This document shows, one piece after another, positions 9,659 through 20,875 of a stretch of DNA of 46,063 bases (position 1 is its first letter; every line of letters begins with the position of its first letter). The DNA is from Mesostigma viride (Eukaryota; Streptophyta; Mesostigmatophyceae; Mesostigmatales; Mesostigmataceae). Location of the stretch: contig RPFO01000164.1 in NCBI GenBank assembly GCA_009746045.1, forward strand, positions 1,203,256 through 1,249,318. The letters are read 5' to 3'. The position numbers and the translations under genes are program-made. Below the pieces are notes generated by a model. It searched no databases, had not been told where the DNA came from, and was given only the letters and a program-made list of their open reading frames with translations.

Positions 9659-9726
9659 GGAGAAATGTCCGAGTGGAATGCTATGTATGGGGTAACTTTC
9701 CCAAGGGTTCGAATCCCTCTTTCTCC
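9659..9726 (+). pseudogene. tRNA-Ser-like remnant, anticodon arm deleted
   Basis: The acceptor halves GGAGAAA and TTTCTCC pair perfectly. A D-arm start (TCCGAGTGG) and a canonical T arm (AGGGTTCGAATCCCT) are present, and GGG-TAACTTT-CCC may be the long variable arm of a class II tRNA. The whole is 68 nt, about 20 nt short for tRNA-Ser, and no anticodon stem can be placed. The pattern resembles organellar tRNA-Ser, so this may be a fragment of organelle DNA in the nucleus; that origin is inference. Confidence 0.65.
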
Positions 9727-9835
9727 ATTAGAGTTTTGTTTAGCTTCTATTCTCGTCTACACATAATTCACACGAAGTACGCTTGCAAATACTTTATTAC
9801 TATTTTGTTTGATATACTACACTAATATTATAATT

Positions 9836-9960
9836 GTTGTGTGTGTGTGTTGTTCACGTGTGCGTGTGTGTGTTGTGTGTGTTGTGTGTGTTGTGCGTGT
9901 GCGTGTGCGTGTGCGTGTGCGTGTGCGTGTGCGTGTGCGTGTGTGTGTGTATATAATTTT
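9836..9960. repeat. (GT)n / (GCGTGT)n microsatellite
   Basis: Runs of GT, TTGTGTG and GCGTGT lead into the 40-bp array. Alternating purine-pyrimidine sequence of this kind can adopt Z-DNA. No coding content. Confidence 0.9.
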
Positions 9961-9996
9961 TTGTTGTGTGTGTGTGTTGTGTGTTGTACGTGCAAG

Positions 9997-12900
9997 GTGT
10001 ATGTACATGTGTGTGCAGCCGGCCCTTGCGTGCGCGGTGTGTGTACGTTTCTGTGCAGCCGCCCCTTGCGTGCGCGGTGTATGTACGTGTGTGTGCATGC
10101 CGGCCCTTGCGTGCATGGTGTGTGTACGTGTGTATGCAGCCGCCCCTTGCGTGCGCGGTGTATGTACATGTGTTTGCACTCGCCCATTGCGTGCGCGGTG
10201 TATGTACGTGTGTGTGCAGCCGCCCCTTGCGTGCGCGGTGGATGTACGTGTGTGCGCACTCGCCCCTTGCGTGCGCGGTGTATGTACGTGTGTGTGCAGC
10301 CGCCCCTTGCGTGCGCGGTGTATGTACATGTGTGTGCATCCTTGTCCTTGCGTGCATGGTGTATGTACATGTGAGTGCCGTCGCCCCAACCGTGCATTGT
10401 GTATGTACGTGTGTGTGCAGCCGCCCCTTGCGTGCATGGTGTGTGTACATGTGTGTGCATCCTTGTCCTTGCGTGCATGGTGTATGTACATGTGTTTGCA
10501 CTCGCCCCTTGCGTGCGCGGTGTGTGTACGTGTGTGTGCAGCCGCCCCTTGCGTGCATGGTGTGTGTACATGTGTGTGCATCCTTGTCCTTGCGTGCATG
10601 GTGTGTGTACATGTGTGTGCAGCCGCCCCTTGCGTGCGCGGTGGATGTACATGTGCGGGCAGTTGCCCCTTGCGTGCGCGGTGTATGTACATGTGTTTGC
10701 ACTCGCCCCTTGCGTGCGCGGTGTATGTACATGTGTGTGCAGCCGCCCCTTGCGTGCATGGTGTATGTACATGTGCTTGCACTGGCCCCGTGCGTGCGCG
10801 GTGTATGTACGTGTGTGTGCAGCCGCCCCTTGCGTGCGCGGTGTATGTACGTGCGTGTGCAGCCGCCCCTTGCGTGCGCGGTGTATGTACATGTGTGTGC
10901 ATCCTTGTCCTTGCGTGCGCGGTGTATGTACATGTGTTTGCACTCGCCCCTTGCGTGCGCGGTGGATGTACATGTGTGTGCAGCCGCCCCTTGCGTGCAT
11001 GGTTTATGTACATGTGTGTGCAGTCGCCGGCCCCGTGCGTGCGCAGTGGATGTACGTGTGTGTGCAGCCGCCCCGTGCGTGCATGGTGTGTGTACGTGTG
11101 TGTGCAGCAGCCCCTTGCGTGCGCGGTGTATGTACGTTTCTGTGCATGCCGGCCCTTGCGTGCATGGTGTATGTACATGTGCTTGCACTGGCCCCTTGCG
11201 TGCGCGGTGTATGTACGTGTGTGTGCAGCCCCCCTTGCGTGCGCGGTGTATGTACGTGTGTGCGCACTCGCCCCTTGCGTGCGCGGTGTATGTACGTGTG
11301 TGTGCAGCCGCCCCTTGCGTGCGCGGTGTATGTACATGTGTGTGCAGCCGCCCCTTGCGTGTGCGGTGGATGTACATGTGCGGGCAGTTGCCCCTTGCGT
11401 GCGCGGTGTATGTACATGTGTTTGCACTCGCCCCTTGCGTGCGCGGTGTATGTACATGTGTGTGCAGCCGCCCCTTGCGTGCATGGTGTATGTACATGTG
11501 CTTGCACTGGCCCCGTGCGTGCGCGGTGTATGTACGTGTGTGTGCAGCCGCCCCTTGCGTGCGCGGTGTATGTACGTGTGTGCGCACTCGCCCCTTGCGT
11601 GCGCGGTGTATGTACGTGTGTGTGCAGCCGCCCCTTGCGTGCGCGGTGTATGTACATGTGTGTGCATCCTTGTCCTTGCGTGCGCGGTGTATGTACATGT
11701 GTTTGCACTCGCCCCTTGCGTGCGCGGTGTATGTACATGTGTGTGCAGCCGCCCCTTGCGTGCATGGTTTATGTACATGTGTGTGCAGTCGCCCCGTGCG
11801 TGCGCAGTGTATGTACGTGTGTGTGCAGCCGCCCCTTGCGTGCGTGGTGTGTGTACATGTGAGTGCAGCCGCCCCTTGCGTGCGCGGTGTATGTACGTGT
11901 GTGTGCAGCAGCCCCTTGCGTGCTTTGTGTGTGTACATGTGTGTGAATCCTTGTCCTTGCGTGCATGGTGTGTGTACGTGTGTGTGCAGCCGCCCCTTGC
12001 GTGCATGGTGGATGTACATGTGAGTGCCGTTGCCCCTTGCGTGCGCGGTGTATGTACGTGTGTGTGCAGCCGTCCCTTAATTGCGTGCGCGGTGTGTGTA
12101 CGTGTGTGTGCACTCGCCCCTTGCGTGCGCGGTGTATGTACGTGTGTGCAGCCGCCCCTTGCGTGCGCGGTGTATGCCAGTGTGTGTGCATGCCGCCCCT
12201 TGCGTGCGCGGTGTGTGTACGTGTGTGTGCACTCGCCCCTTGCGTGCGCGGTGGATGTACATGTGTGTGCAGCCGCCCCTTGCGTGCATGGTGTATGTAC
12301 GTGTGTGTGCAGCCGCCCCTTGCGTGCGCGGTGTATGTACGTGTTAATGCAGCCGCCCCTTCCGTGCGCAGTGTATGTCCATGTGTGGACAGTTTCCCCT
12401 TAATTGCGTGCGCGGTGTATGTACGTGTGTGTGCAGCCGCCCCTTGCGTGCGCGGTGGATGTACGTGTGTGTGCAGCCGCCCCTTGCGTGCGCGGTGTGT
12501 GTACGTGTATGTGCAGCCGCCCCTTGCGTGCGCGGTGTATGTACATGTGAGTGCCGTCGCCCCAAGCGTGCATTTTGTGTGTCAGTGTGTGTGCAGCAGC
12601 CCCTTGCGTGCGCGGTGTATGTACGTGTGTGTGCAGCCGCCCCGTGGTTGCGCGGTGGATGTACATGTGAGTGGAGTTGCCCCTTGCGTGCGCGGTGTAT
12701 GTACGTGTGTGTGCAGCCGCCCCTTGCGTGCGCGGTGTAGGTACGTGTGTGTGCAGCCGCCCCAAGCGTGCGCGGTGTATGTACGTGTGTGTGCAGCCGG
12801 CCCTTGCGTGCATGGTGTGTGTACGTGTGTGTGCAGCCGGCCCTTGCGTGCGCGGTGTAGGTACGTATGTGTGCAGTCGCCCCTTGGGTGCGCGGTGTAG

Positions 12901-15900
12901 GTACGTATGTGTGCAGCCGCCCCTTGCGTGCGCGGTGTATGTACGTGTGTGTGCAGCCGCCCCTTGCGTGCATGGTGTATGTACATGTGAGTGCCGTTGC
13001 CCCTTGCGTGCGCGGTGTATGTACGTGTGTGTGCAGCCGTCCCTTAATTGCGTGCGCGGTGTGTGTACGTGTGTGTGCAGCCGCCCCTTGCGTGCATGGT
13101 GAGTGTACCTGTGCGTGAAGTCGCTCCTTGCGTGCATGGTGTGTGTACATGTGTGTGCAGCCGCCCCTTGCGTGCATGGTGTATGTACATGTGAGTGCCG
13201 TTGCCCCAAGCGTGCATTGTGTGTGTAAGTGTGTGTGCAGCCGGCCCTTGCGTGCATGGTGTGTGTACATGTGAGTGCAGCCGGCCCTTGCGTGCATGGT
13301 GTGTGTACGTGTGTGTGCAGTTGCCCCTTGCGTGCGCGGTGTATGTACGTGTGTGTGCAGCCGGCCCTTGCGTGCGCGGTGTGTGTACATGTGAGTGCAG
13401 CCGCCCCAAGCGTGTGTACATGTGTGTGCAGTTGCCCCTTGCGTGCGCAGTGGATGTACGTGTGTGTGCATGCCGGCAATTGTGTGCATGGTGTGTGTAC
13501 GTGTGTGTGCAGCCGCCCCTTGCGTGCGCGGTGTGTGTACGTGTGTGTGCACTCGCCCCTTGCGTGCGCGGTGTATGTACGTGTGTGCAGCCGCCCCTTG
13601 CGTGCGCGGTGTATGCCAGTGTGTGTGCATGCCGGCCCTTGCGTGCAAGGTGTGTGTAAGTGTGTGTGCAGCCCCTTGCGTGCATGGTGTATGTACGTGT
13701 GTGTGCAGCTGCCCCTTGCGTGCGCGGTGTGTGTACGTGTGTGTGCAGCCGCCCCTTGCGTGCGCGGTGTATGTACGTGTGTGTGCAGCCGGCCCTTGCG
13801 TGCATGGTGTGTGTACGTGTGTGTGCAGCCGGCCCTTGCGTGCGCGGTGGATGTACATGTGTGTGCAGTCGCCCCTTGCGTGCGCGGTGTAGGTATACGT
13901 ATGTGTGCAGCCGCCCCTTGCGTGCGCGGTGTAGGTACGTGTGTGTGCAGCCGCCCCAAGCGTGCGCGGTGTATGTACGTGTGTGTGCAGCCGGCCCTTG
14001 CGTGCATGGTGTGTGTACGTGTGTGTGCAGCCGGCCCTTGCGTGCGCGGTGGATGTACATGTGTGTGCAGTCGCCCCTTGCGTGCGCGGTGTAGGTACGT
14101 ATGTGTGCAGCCGCCCCTTGCGTGCGCGGTGTATGTACGTGTGTGTGCAGCCGCCCCGTGGTTGCGCGGTGTATGTACATGTGTGTGCAGTTGCCCCTTG
14201 CGTGCGCGGTGTATGTACGTGTGTGTGCAGCCGCCCCTTGCGTGCGCGGTGTAGGTACGTGTGTGTGCAGCCGCCCCAAGCGTGCGCGGTGTGTGTACAT
14301 GTGTGCAGCCGCCCCTTGCGTGCGCGGTGTATGCCAGTGTGTGTGCATGCCGGCCCTTGCGTGCATGGTGTGTGTAAGTGTGTGTGCAGCCCCTTGCGTG
14401 CATGGTGTATGTACGTGTGTGCGCGGTGTGTGTACATGTGAGTGCAGCTGCCCCAAGCGTGCGCGGTGTGTGTACATGTGTGTGCAGTTGCCCCTTGCGT
14501 GCGCGGTGGATGTACGTGTGTGTGCATGCCGGCAATTGCGTGCATGGTGTGTGTACGTGTGTGTGCAGCCGCCCCTTGCGTGCGCGGTGTGTGTACATGT
14601 GTGTGCAGCCGCCCCAAGCGTGCGCGGTGTGTGTACATGTGAGTGCAGCCGCCCCAAGCGTGCGCGGTGTGTGTACATGTGTGTGCAGTTGCCCCTTGCG
14701 TGCGCGGTGGATGTACGTGTGTGTGCATGCCGGCAATTGCGTGCATGGTGTGTGTACGTGTGTGTGCAGCCGCCCCTTGCGTGCGCGGTGTGTGTACATG
14801 TGTGTGCAGCCGCCCTTGCGTGCGCGGTGTAGGTACGTGTGTGTGCAGCCGCCCCAAGCGTGCGCGGTGTGTGTACATGTGTGTGCAGTTGCCCCTTGCG
14901 TGCGCGGTGGATGTACGTGTGTGTGCATGCCGGCAATTGCGTGCATGGTGTGTGTACGTGTGTGTGCAGCAGCCCCTTGCGTGCGCGGTGTGTGTACGTG
15001 TGTGTGCACTCGCCCCTTGCGTGCGCGGTGGATGTACATGTGTGTGCAGCCGCCCCTTGCGTGCATGGTGTATGTCCATGTGTGGGCAGTTGCCCCTTGC
15101 GTGCGCGGTGTATGTACATGTGTGTGCACTCGCCCCTTGCGTGCATGGTGTATGTATGTGTGTGTGCAGCCGCCCCTTGCGTGCGCGGTGGATGTACGTG
15201 TGTGTGCAGCCACCCCTTTCGTGCGCGGTGTATGTACATGTGAGTGCCGTCGCCCCAAGCGTGCATTTTGTGTGTAAGTGTGTGTGCAGCAGCCCCTTGC
15301 GTGCGCGGTGTATGTACGTGTGTGTGCAGCCGCCCCGTGGTTGCGCGGTGGATGTACATGTGAGTGGAGCCGGTCCTTGCGTGCGCGGTGTATGTACGTG
15401 TGTGTGCAGCCGCCCCTTGCGTGCGTGGTGTGTGTACATGTAAGTGCAGCCGCCCCTTGCGTGCGCGGTGTATGTACGTGTGTGTGCAGCCGTCCCTTGC
15501 GTGCGCGGTGTGTGTACGTGTGTGTGCAGCCGCCCCTTGCGTGCATGGTGAGTGTAAGTGTGTGTGCAGCAGCCCCTTGCGTGCGCGGTGTATGTACGTG
15601 TGTGTGCAGCCGCCCCTTGCGTGCGCGGTGTGTGTACTGTGTGTGCAGCCGGCCTTGCGTGCACGGTGTGTACGTGTGTGTGCAGCCGCCCCGTGGTTGC
15701 GCGGTGTATGTACATGTGTGTGCAGTTGCCCCTTGCGTGCGCGGTGTATGTACGTGTGTGTGCAGCCGCCCCTTGCGTGCGCGGTGGATGTACATGTGTG
15801 CAGCCGCCCCTTGCGTGCGCGGTGGATGTACATGTGTGTGCAGCCGCCTTGCGTGCATGGTGTGTGTACCTGTGTGTGAAGCCGCCCTTGCGTGCATGGT

Positions 15901-16905
15901 GTGTGTACGTGTGTGTGCAGCCGCCCCTTGCGTGCATGGTGTGTACGTGTGTGTGCAGTTGCCCCTTGCGTGCGCGGTGTATGTACGTGTGTGTGCAGCC
16001 GGCCCTTGCGTGCGCGGTGTGTGTACATGTGAGTGCAGCCGGCCCTTGCGTGCGCGGTGGATGTACATGTGTGGGCAGTTGCCCCTTGCGTGCGCGGTGT
16101 ATGTACATGTGTTTGCACTCGCCCCTTGCGTGCGCGGTGGATGTACATGTGTGTGCAGCCGAACCTTGCGTGCATGGTGTGTGTACCTGTGCGTGAAGTC
16201 GCTCCTTGCGTGCATGGTGTGTGTACGTGTGTGTGCAGCCGCCCCTTGCGTGCGCGGTGTAGGTACGTGTGTGTGCAGCCGCCCCTTGCGTGCGCGGTGT
16301 ATGTACGTGTGTGTGCAGCCGGCCCTTGCGTGCATGGTGTGTGTACGTGTGTGTGCAGCCGGCCCTTGCGTGCGCGGTGGATGTACATGTGTGTGCAGTC
16401 GCCCCTTGCGTGCGCGGTGTAGGTACGTATGTGTGCAGCCGCCCCTTGCGTGCGCGGTGTATGTACGTGTGTGTGCAGCCGCCCCGTGGTTGCGCGGTGT
16501 ATGTACATGTGTGTGCAGTTGCCCCTTGCGTGCGCGGTGTATGTACGTGTGTGTGCAGCCGGCCCTTGCGTGCGCGGTGGATGTACATGTGAGTGCAGCC
16601 GGCCCTTGCGTGCATGGTGTGTGTACGTGTGTGTGCAGCCGCCCCTTGCGTGCATGGTGTATGTACATGTGAGTGCAGCCGGCCCTTGCGTGCATGGTGT
16701 GTGTACGTGTGTGTGCAGCCGCCCCTTGCGTGCGCGGTGTATGTACGTGTGTGCGCACTCGCCCCTTGCGTGCGCGGTGTATGTACGTGTGTGTGCAGTT
16801 GCCCCTTGCGTGCGCGGTGGATGTACGTGTGTGTGCAGCCGCCCCTTGCGTGCGCGGTGTGTGTACGTGTATGTGCAGCCGCCCCTTGCGTGCATGTACA
16901 TGTGT
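9997..16905. repeat. 40-bp minisatellite array, about 170 copies
   Basis: The unit runs GTGTATGTACGTGTGTGTGC then AGCCGCCCCTTGCGTGCGCG. Copies differ mainly at set positions: ACGTG or ACATG; GCAGCCG, GCACTCG or GCATCCTTG; and GCGCGG or GCATGG. Because three units equal 120 bp and the unit is poor in stop codons, frames of several hundred to 1452 codons stay open on both strands. Their products are pure 40-residue repeats rich in Cys/Val/Arg or His/Thr and should not be taken as proteins. Higher-order blocks (for example 13840-14100 and 16350-16500) recur, indicating expansion by unequal exchange. Confidence 0.95.
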
Positions 16906-17029
16906 GAAGAAATAAGCAATAGTGAATGAAATAGTAAAAAGAAAATCATTCCAGCATATGTATGTACAAGTTTTTAGTAGTACACTATGACTATCGTCAA
17001 ATATAACAATTTTCTATATTTTCATACAC

Positions 17030-18800
17030 ACACGAACAACACACCCAACACACACACACACTATGTTTGCACCCAAGACACACACCAACACCTAAAAACA
17101 AGACACCAACACACAAGACAGCCATGCAACACACACCCAACACACACACGCAACACACACATAACACACCTAAGTATAGTTGTTATAACACACAACACAT
17201 AGGTACATCCCGCCCCCCCCACACACAACACCAACACATGACAATTAACAGGCCACAACACACACACTGACACACATGCCCCAACACACACACACACATG
17301 CCCCAACACACACACACATGCCCCAACACTGCACACACAACAACACCCAAACACACACCACACACACAAAAGACACCCAACACACATACCGAAAACACGC
17401 ACACACAACACCTACTAAAAACAAGACACCAACACACAAGACACCCAACACACACCCAACACACACACACACACACAATGTTTGCACCGGTCGGCCCACG
17501 ACACCCACACCCAACACACACATAACACACCTAAGTAACACACAACACACACGTACATCCCCCCCCCCCCACACAACACCAACACATGACAATTAACATG
17601 CCACAACACACACACATGCCCCAACACACACACACACATGCCCCAACACTGCACACACAACAACACCCAAACACATACCACACACACACAAGACACCCAA
17701 CACACATACCGAAAACACGCACACACAACACCTACCAAAAACACCAAACACACAAGACACCCAACACACACCCAACACACACACACACACAATGTTTGCA
17801 CCCACGACACACACACCAACACCTAAAAATAAGACACCAACACACAACACACGTACACGTACATCCCCCCCCCCACAACACCAACAATAACATGCAAACA
17901 ACACACACACAACACACCTAAGTCACACACACAACACACACGTACTTTCCCCCCCCCACACCCAACACCAACACACAAGACACTTTGCACACACCCTACA
18001 CACACCCACACCCTTTATGAACACATGTACACCCAACACACACACGCAACACACACCTAGGTCGATCACACACAACACACACAAAACACACCTAAGTCAC
18101 ACACAACACACACGTACACCCCCCCACACAAACCCAATACCAACACACAAGACACTTGGCCCCCCCCCCACCCACCCACACACCCACACCCACACCCACA
18201 CCACACATCCAACACACACAACACACACACTACACACTTAAGTCACACACAACACACACATAACACACCTAAGTCACACACAACACACACGTCCATCCCC
18301 CCCCACACTCAACACCAATACATGACAATTAACATGCACACAACACACACACGCACACGCCCCAACACACACACACACAACATACATACACAGAGCACAC
18401 ACACACGCCTCAACACACATACCGAACACACACACACAAGACACCCAACACACATACCGAACACACACACACACACACACACTATGTTTGCACCCGACAT
18501 ACACACACCCAACACCTACTAAAAACAAGAAACCAACACACAAGACACCCTACACACACACAACACACACACACACAACACATATCCAACACAAACAACA
18601 CACACACCTAAGTCACACACACAACACACCTACTAAGTCACACACACAACACACATGTACCTCCCCCCCCCCACACCCAACATCAACACACAAGACACTT
18701 TGCACACACCCTACACGCCCCCGCACCTTCATGAATGCACCCAACACACACACACAACACACACGCCCCAACACACATACCCAACATTCACACAACACAC
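17030..18800. repeat. C/A-rich degenerate satellite with higher-order unit
   Basis: The plus strand is almost entirely ACACA, ACACCCAACAC and C-run motifs. Landmarks recur at a few-hundred-base spacing: ATGTTTGCACC (near 17062, 17478, 17793, 18484), CCTAAAAA or CTACTAAAAACAAG, CACCTAAGT, and C9-C11 runs beside CACGTAC. This is a higher-order repeat. Its strand composition is opposite to that of the preceding 7 kb. Confidence 0.9.
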
Positions 18801-18831
18801 CCAACATATAAGGGTAAATATGGTTTAGGAG

Positions 18832-18853
18832 TGTAGGGGTTTAGGGTTTAAGG
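18832..18853. repeat. Interstitial telomere-like repeat (TGTAGGG/TTTAGGG)
   Basis: Contains TGTAGGG, then TTTAGGG, then TTTAAGG. Read on the plus strand it is G-rich, the orientation of a right chromosome end, and so it mirrors the C-rich repeat at 9567-9625. Confidence 0.55.
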
Positions 18854-19000
18854 CCTACCATACACCCGTATGTAAAAATGCAACAACACGCCAAGTCATC
18901 CGCCACCATGCAAAAATATATAAACACAACTGGTCATCCTCAACAAGAATGCCCATTTTAGTACCCAATCCGCACTTGGCACTTGTCCAGTTTCGTAAGT

Positions 19001-19014
19001 CCAACGGCCGTTGG
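19001..19014. repeat. Dispersed palindrome, copy 6
   Basis: An exact palindrome with TTTC six bases upstream and GAAA six bases downstream. It lies about 43 bp beyond the stop codon of the minus-strand gene, so it is in that gene's 3' flank or 3' UTR. Confidence 0.9.
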
Positions 19015-19056
19015 CTTTGAGAAATTAAGATATGCGACATGCGCCATGCAGCCAAG

Positions 19057-19077
19057 CTAAAGTATAGGCTGATTGCC
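19057..19077 (-). CDS. Last coding exon (exon 4) of the DYSENY-family gene
   Basis: Six codons and a TAG stop. The preceding intron (19173-19078, 96 bp) has a GTACGT donor, a TACTAAT branch site (19097-19088 region) and an ACAG acceptor 11 nt further on. The frame is kept at phase 0, as at every other junction. A second possible acceptor six bases downstream would use the same stop. The short length means the exon rests on the splice signals alone. Confidence 0.6.
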   Translation of the reverse strand, partial: GNQPIL

Positions 19078-19173
19078 CTGTATGTAACATTAGTAAGGTG
19101 AACGACCGTCGACAAAAAAACACATGCGACATACAAACACCAATTTTACACAGTAATGTTTGGAATGACGTAC

Positions 19174-19841
19174 CGTAATTTCGGCGTCCACCTTCTTCGC
19201 AATTGTGAACCAGCCCTGTCGCGTGTTGTCCGGATGTCCTTCCCACTTGCCCTTCGTGACCTTTGCGACGCTCAGGTAGCACACGATTGCAGTTAAGGGT
19301 TCTCGGTCGTCTGGGTTCCAGAAGAAGCGTCGGGCGTCCGATCCGGAGGAGGAGCACCTCTCGAAGTATTTTACGTACATTACCCAGTTGCCTTTCTTAA
19401 AAACCTCGCCCCCCCCCCTGTATGTTTGTTTAAACACTCATCCTTGTCGAGTTGGTGGGCGACTCGAACAACTTTCGCCAACCAGTACGGGTGGTCGGGC
19501 ACATGGTCCTTGTGCCCCCTCTCAGATGCGACTGCGACGGCCTCCCCCTCCTGCAAACCACGCCCCAACTCGTTTCTTGCCGTTTGAACGTGGTTCAGGC
19601 GGGTTCCCGGATATCGCGTGGGGTTCCGCGACTTACTCGCCTGGAGTTTTACAGTCCACGACGAGCTGCTCCAATCGTTTGGGCATGTCGTCCACTTGCC
19701 CTCTCGGCACTCCGCACAACTGAAGCATGAAAAACGCCTGAGCTTTACCACCTCGACCCGCTCGCCCTTTTTGTCCAGTCGCCACTGGTGTGCCGTGGAG
19801 ATATCTCGGATCGGGCCTCGCTCCTTACCGGACGTGAGAAT
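19174..19841 (-). CDS. Exon 3 of the DYSENY-family gene, with -1 frameshift in a G run
   Basis: Entered by a TTGCAG acceptor and left by an ACG/GTACGT donor. The first part encodes a Cys-rich segment (CFSCAECREGKWTTCPN) and then GEAVAVASERG...PYWLAKVVRVAHQLDKDE, which reads like a small tudor/BAH-like beta-barrel. The frame then meets a run of ten C on the plus strand (19409-19418, G on the coding strand). Beyond it the sensible protein (GEVFKKGNWVMYVKYFERC) continues in the -1 frame. The exon is 668 nt; one extra base would make it 669, exactly 223 codons, and restore phase 0 at both ends. A homopolymer undercall is the simplest explanation; a true mutation or programmed frameshift is possible. 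Confidence 0.72.
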
Positions 19842-20143
19842 CTGCAATTGTAAATCCATGAAACAACATCACAGCACATTTCCCAACTCCAACGGCCGTT
19901 GGCACTCAACAATTATAAGATTTCCCAACTCCAACGGCCGTTGGCCCTTGGAAACTTTATATAAGTACATTTCTCAACTCCAACGGCCGTTGGCACTCAA
20001 CAATTATACGATTTTCCAGCTCCAACGGCCGTTGGCCTTATGAAACTTCAAACTGCATCAAGGAAGCTGTCCTCTGTAAAGTGTAACCAGAGACAAATTA
20101 TAGAACTGCACTTGACCACCAGAAAGCAACTGTCTTTACTTAC
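19842..20143 (-). repeat. Intron 2, carrying four palindromes in a 91-bp duplication
   Basis: The donor is AAC/GTAAGT and the acceptor TTGCAG; both exons join at phase 0. The intron contains exact palindromes at 19889-19902, 19931-19944, 19980-19993 and 20022-20035. The spacing of 42, 49 and 42 bp shows a tandem duplication of a 91-bp unit that itself holds two sites. Sites 19931 and 20022 are followed by GAAA at the standard distance; sites 19889 and 19980 have ACAA there. Confidence 0.85.
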
Positions 20144-20866
20144 GTTATCGAGAAGAAATGCCCGTCGAACCACGTCCGATTGTGCCGATGGTCGACTCGA
20201 GTCTTTGCCGGTTCTCCAATCCCGGTTCAGGTAGGCCACCAGTGCCTCCACCGTATTCAGGTTCCGATTGTCCTCCTGCATCTGCGCTCTTTTGAGGATG
20301 CTTTTGACCGTCCCCCCCTCCCCGTCCGACTCCCCCTTCCCATGTCCTGCACACGAGTAGTTCCACTCCAATGATTCCAAGTCGGGGTCGGCCTCGAGCA
20401 GGTCCGCAGCCATCGCCAACACATACCGGGATTGGAACTGCTCCTTACAGTTGTCGGACCAACTGATCCAGTTCCTCACCTCCACCCCCTCCTCCCTCAG
20501 CACGTTAAGGGTATTCTTCATCACGAACTCCAGGGTCTGGGCATTCCTCGGTACGTCCTTCCCCATGTAATCGTGCTTCACCCTTTTGATTTCCAGCGAT
20601 ACGGGATCACGGTACATCACGATCACCGGCATCAGGACGTAACTACTTGGGTACCAGTACTGCGCCTGCAACTGTTTCTGCAGGTGGTCCGAATAGTTCT
20701 CCGAGTAGTCCATCAGGACCACCACCGTTCCCAGCGGCATCACGTCAATGCACTCCTTGTAAGCGTGGTGCTGCCAGGCCCATGTATGGACGTGAATGGC
20801 GAATTCCGGGAAGCGCGCCGTAATGAGTTCATGGAGCTCCGAGAGGGTTGACTTGATGAGTTTTTG
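20144..20866 (-). CDS. Exon 2 of the DYSENY-family gene (RNase H-like candidate core)
   Basis: 241 codons between a CTGCAG acceptor and an AAC/GTAAGT donor, both phase 0. From memory of the family, three motifs are diagnostic: MDYSENYSDHLQ, then SWSDNCKEQFQSRYVL, then CAGHGKGESDGEGGTVK. The spaced acidic residues and the HGKG..DG.GG..K block suggest an RNase H-fold, transposase-related domain. I know similar proteins only as long uncharacterised proteins common in animals and protists, so no biochemical role is claimed. The LTR of a retrotransposon ends nine bases upstream of this exon. Confidence is high that it is a real exon and moderate on its nature. Confidence 0.8.
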
Positions 20867-20875
20867 CTGCAGGTT

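Noticed and set aside
9997-16905. CRISPR-like array of regular repeats
   Set aside because: No unique spacers; units are contiguous and the DNA is eukaryotic. The same holds for the 62-bp and 208-bp arrays, whose inter-palindrome DNA is itself repeated.
12344-16949. Open frames of 1301-1452 codons on the minus strand, and up to 864 codons on the plus strand, in the G/T-rich array
   Set aside because: They follow from a stop-poor 40-bp repeat, are open in several frames at once, and encode only a low-complexity 40-residue repeat.
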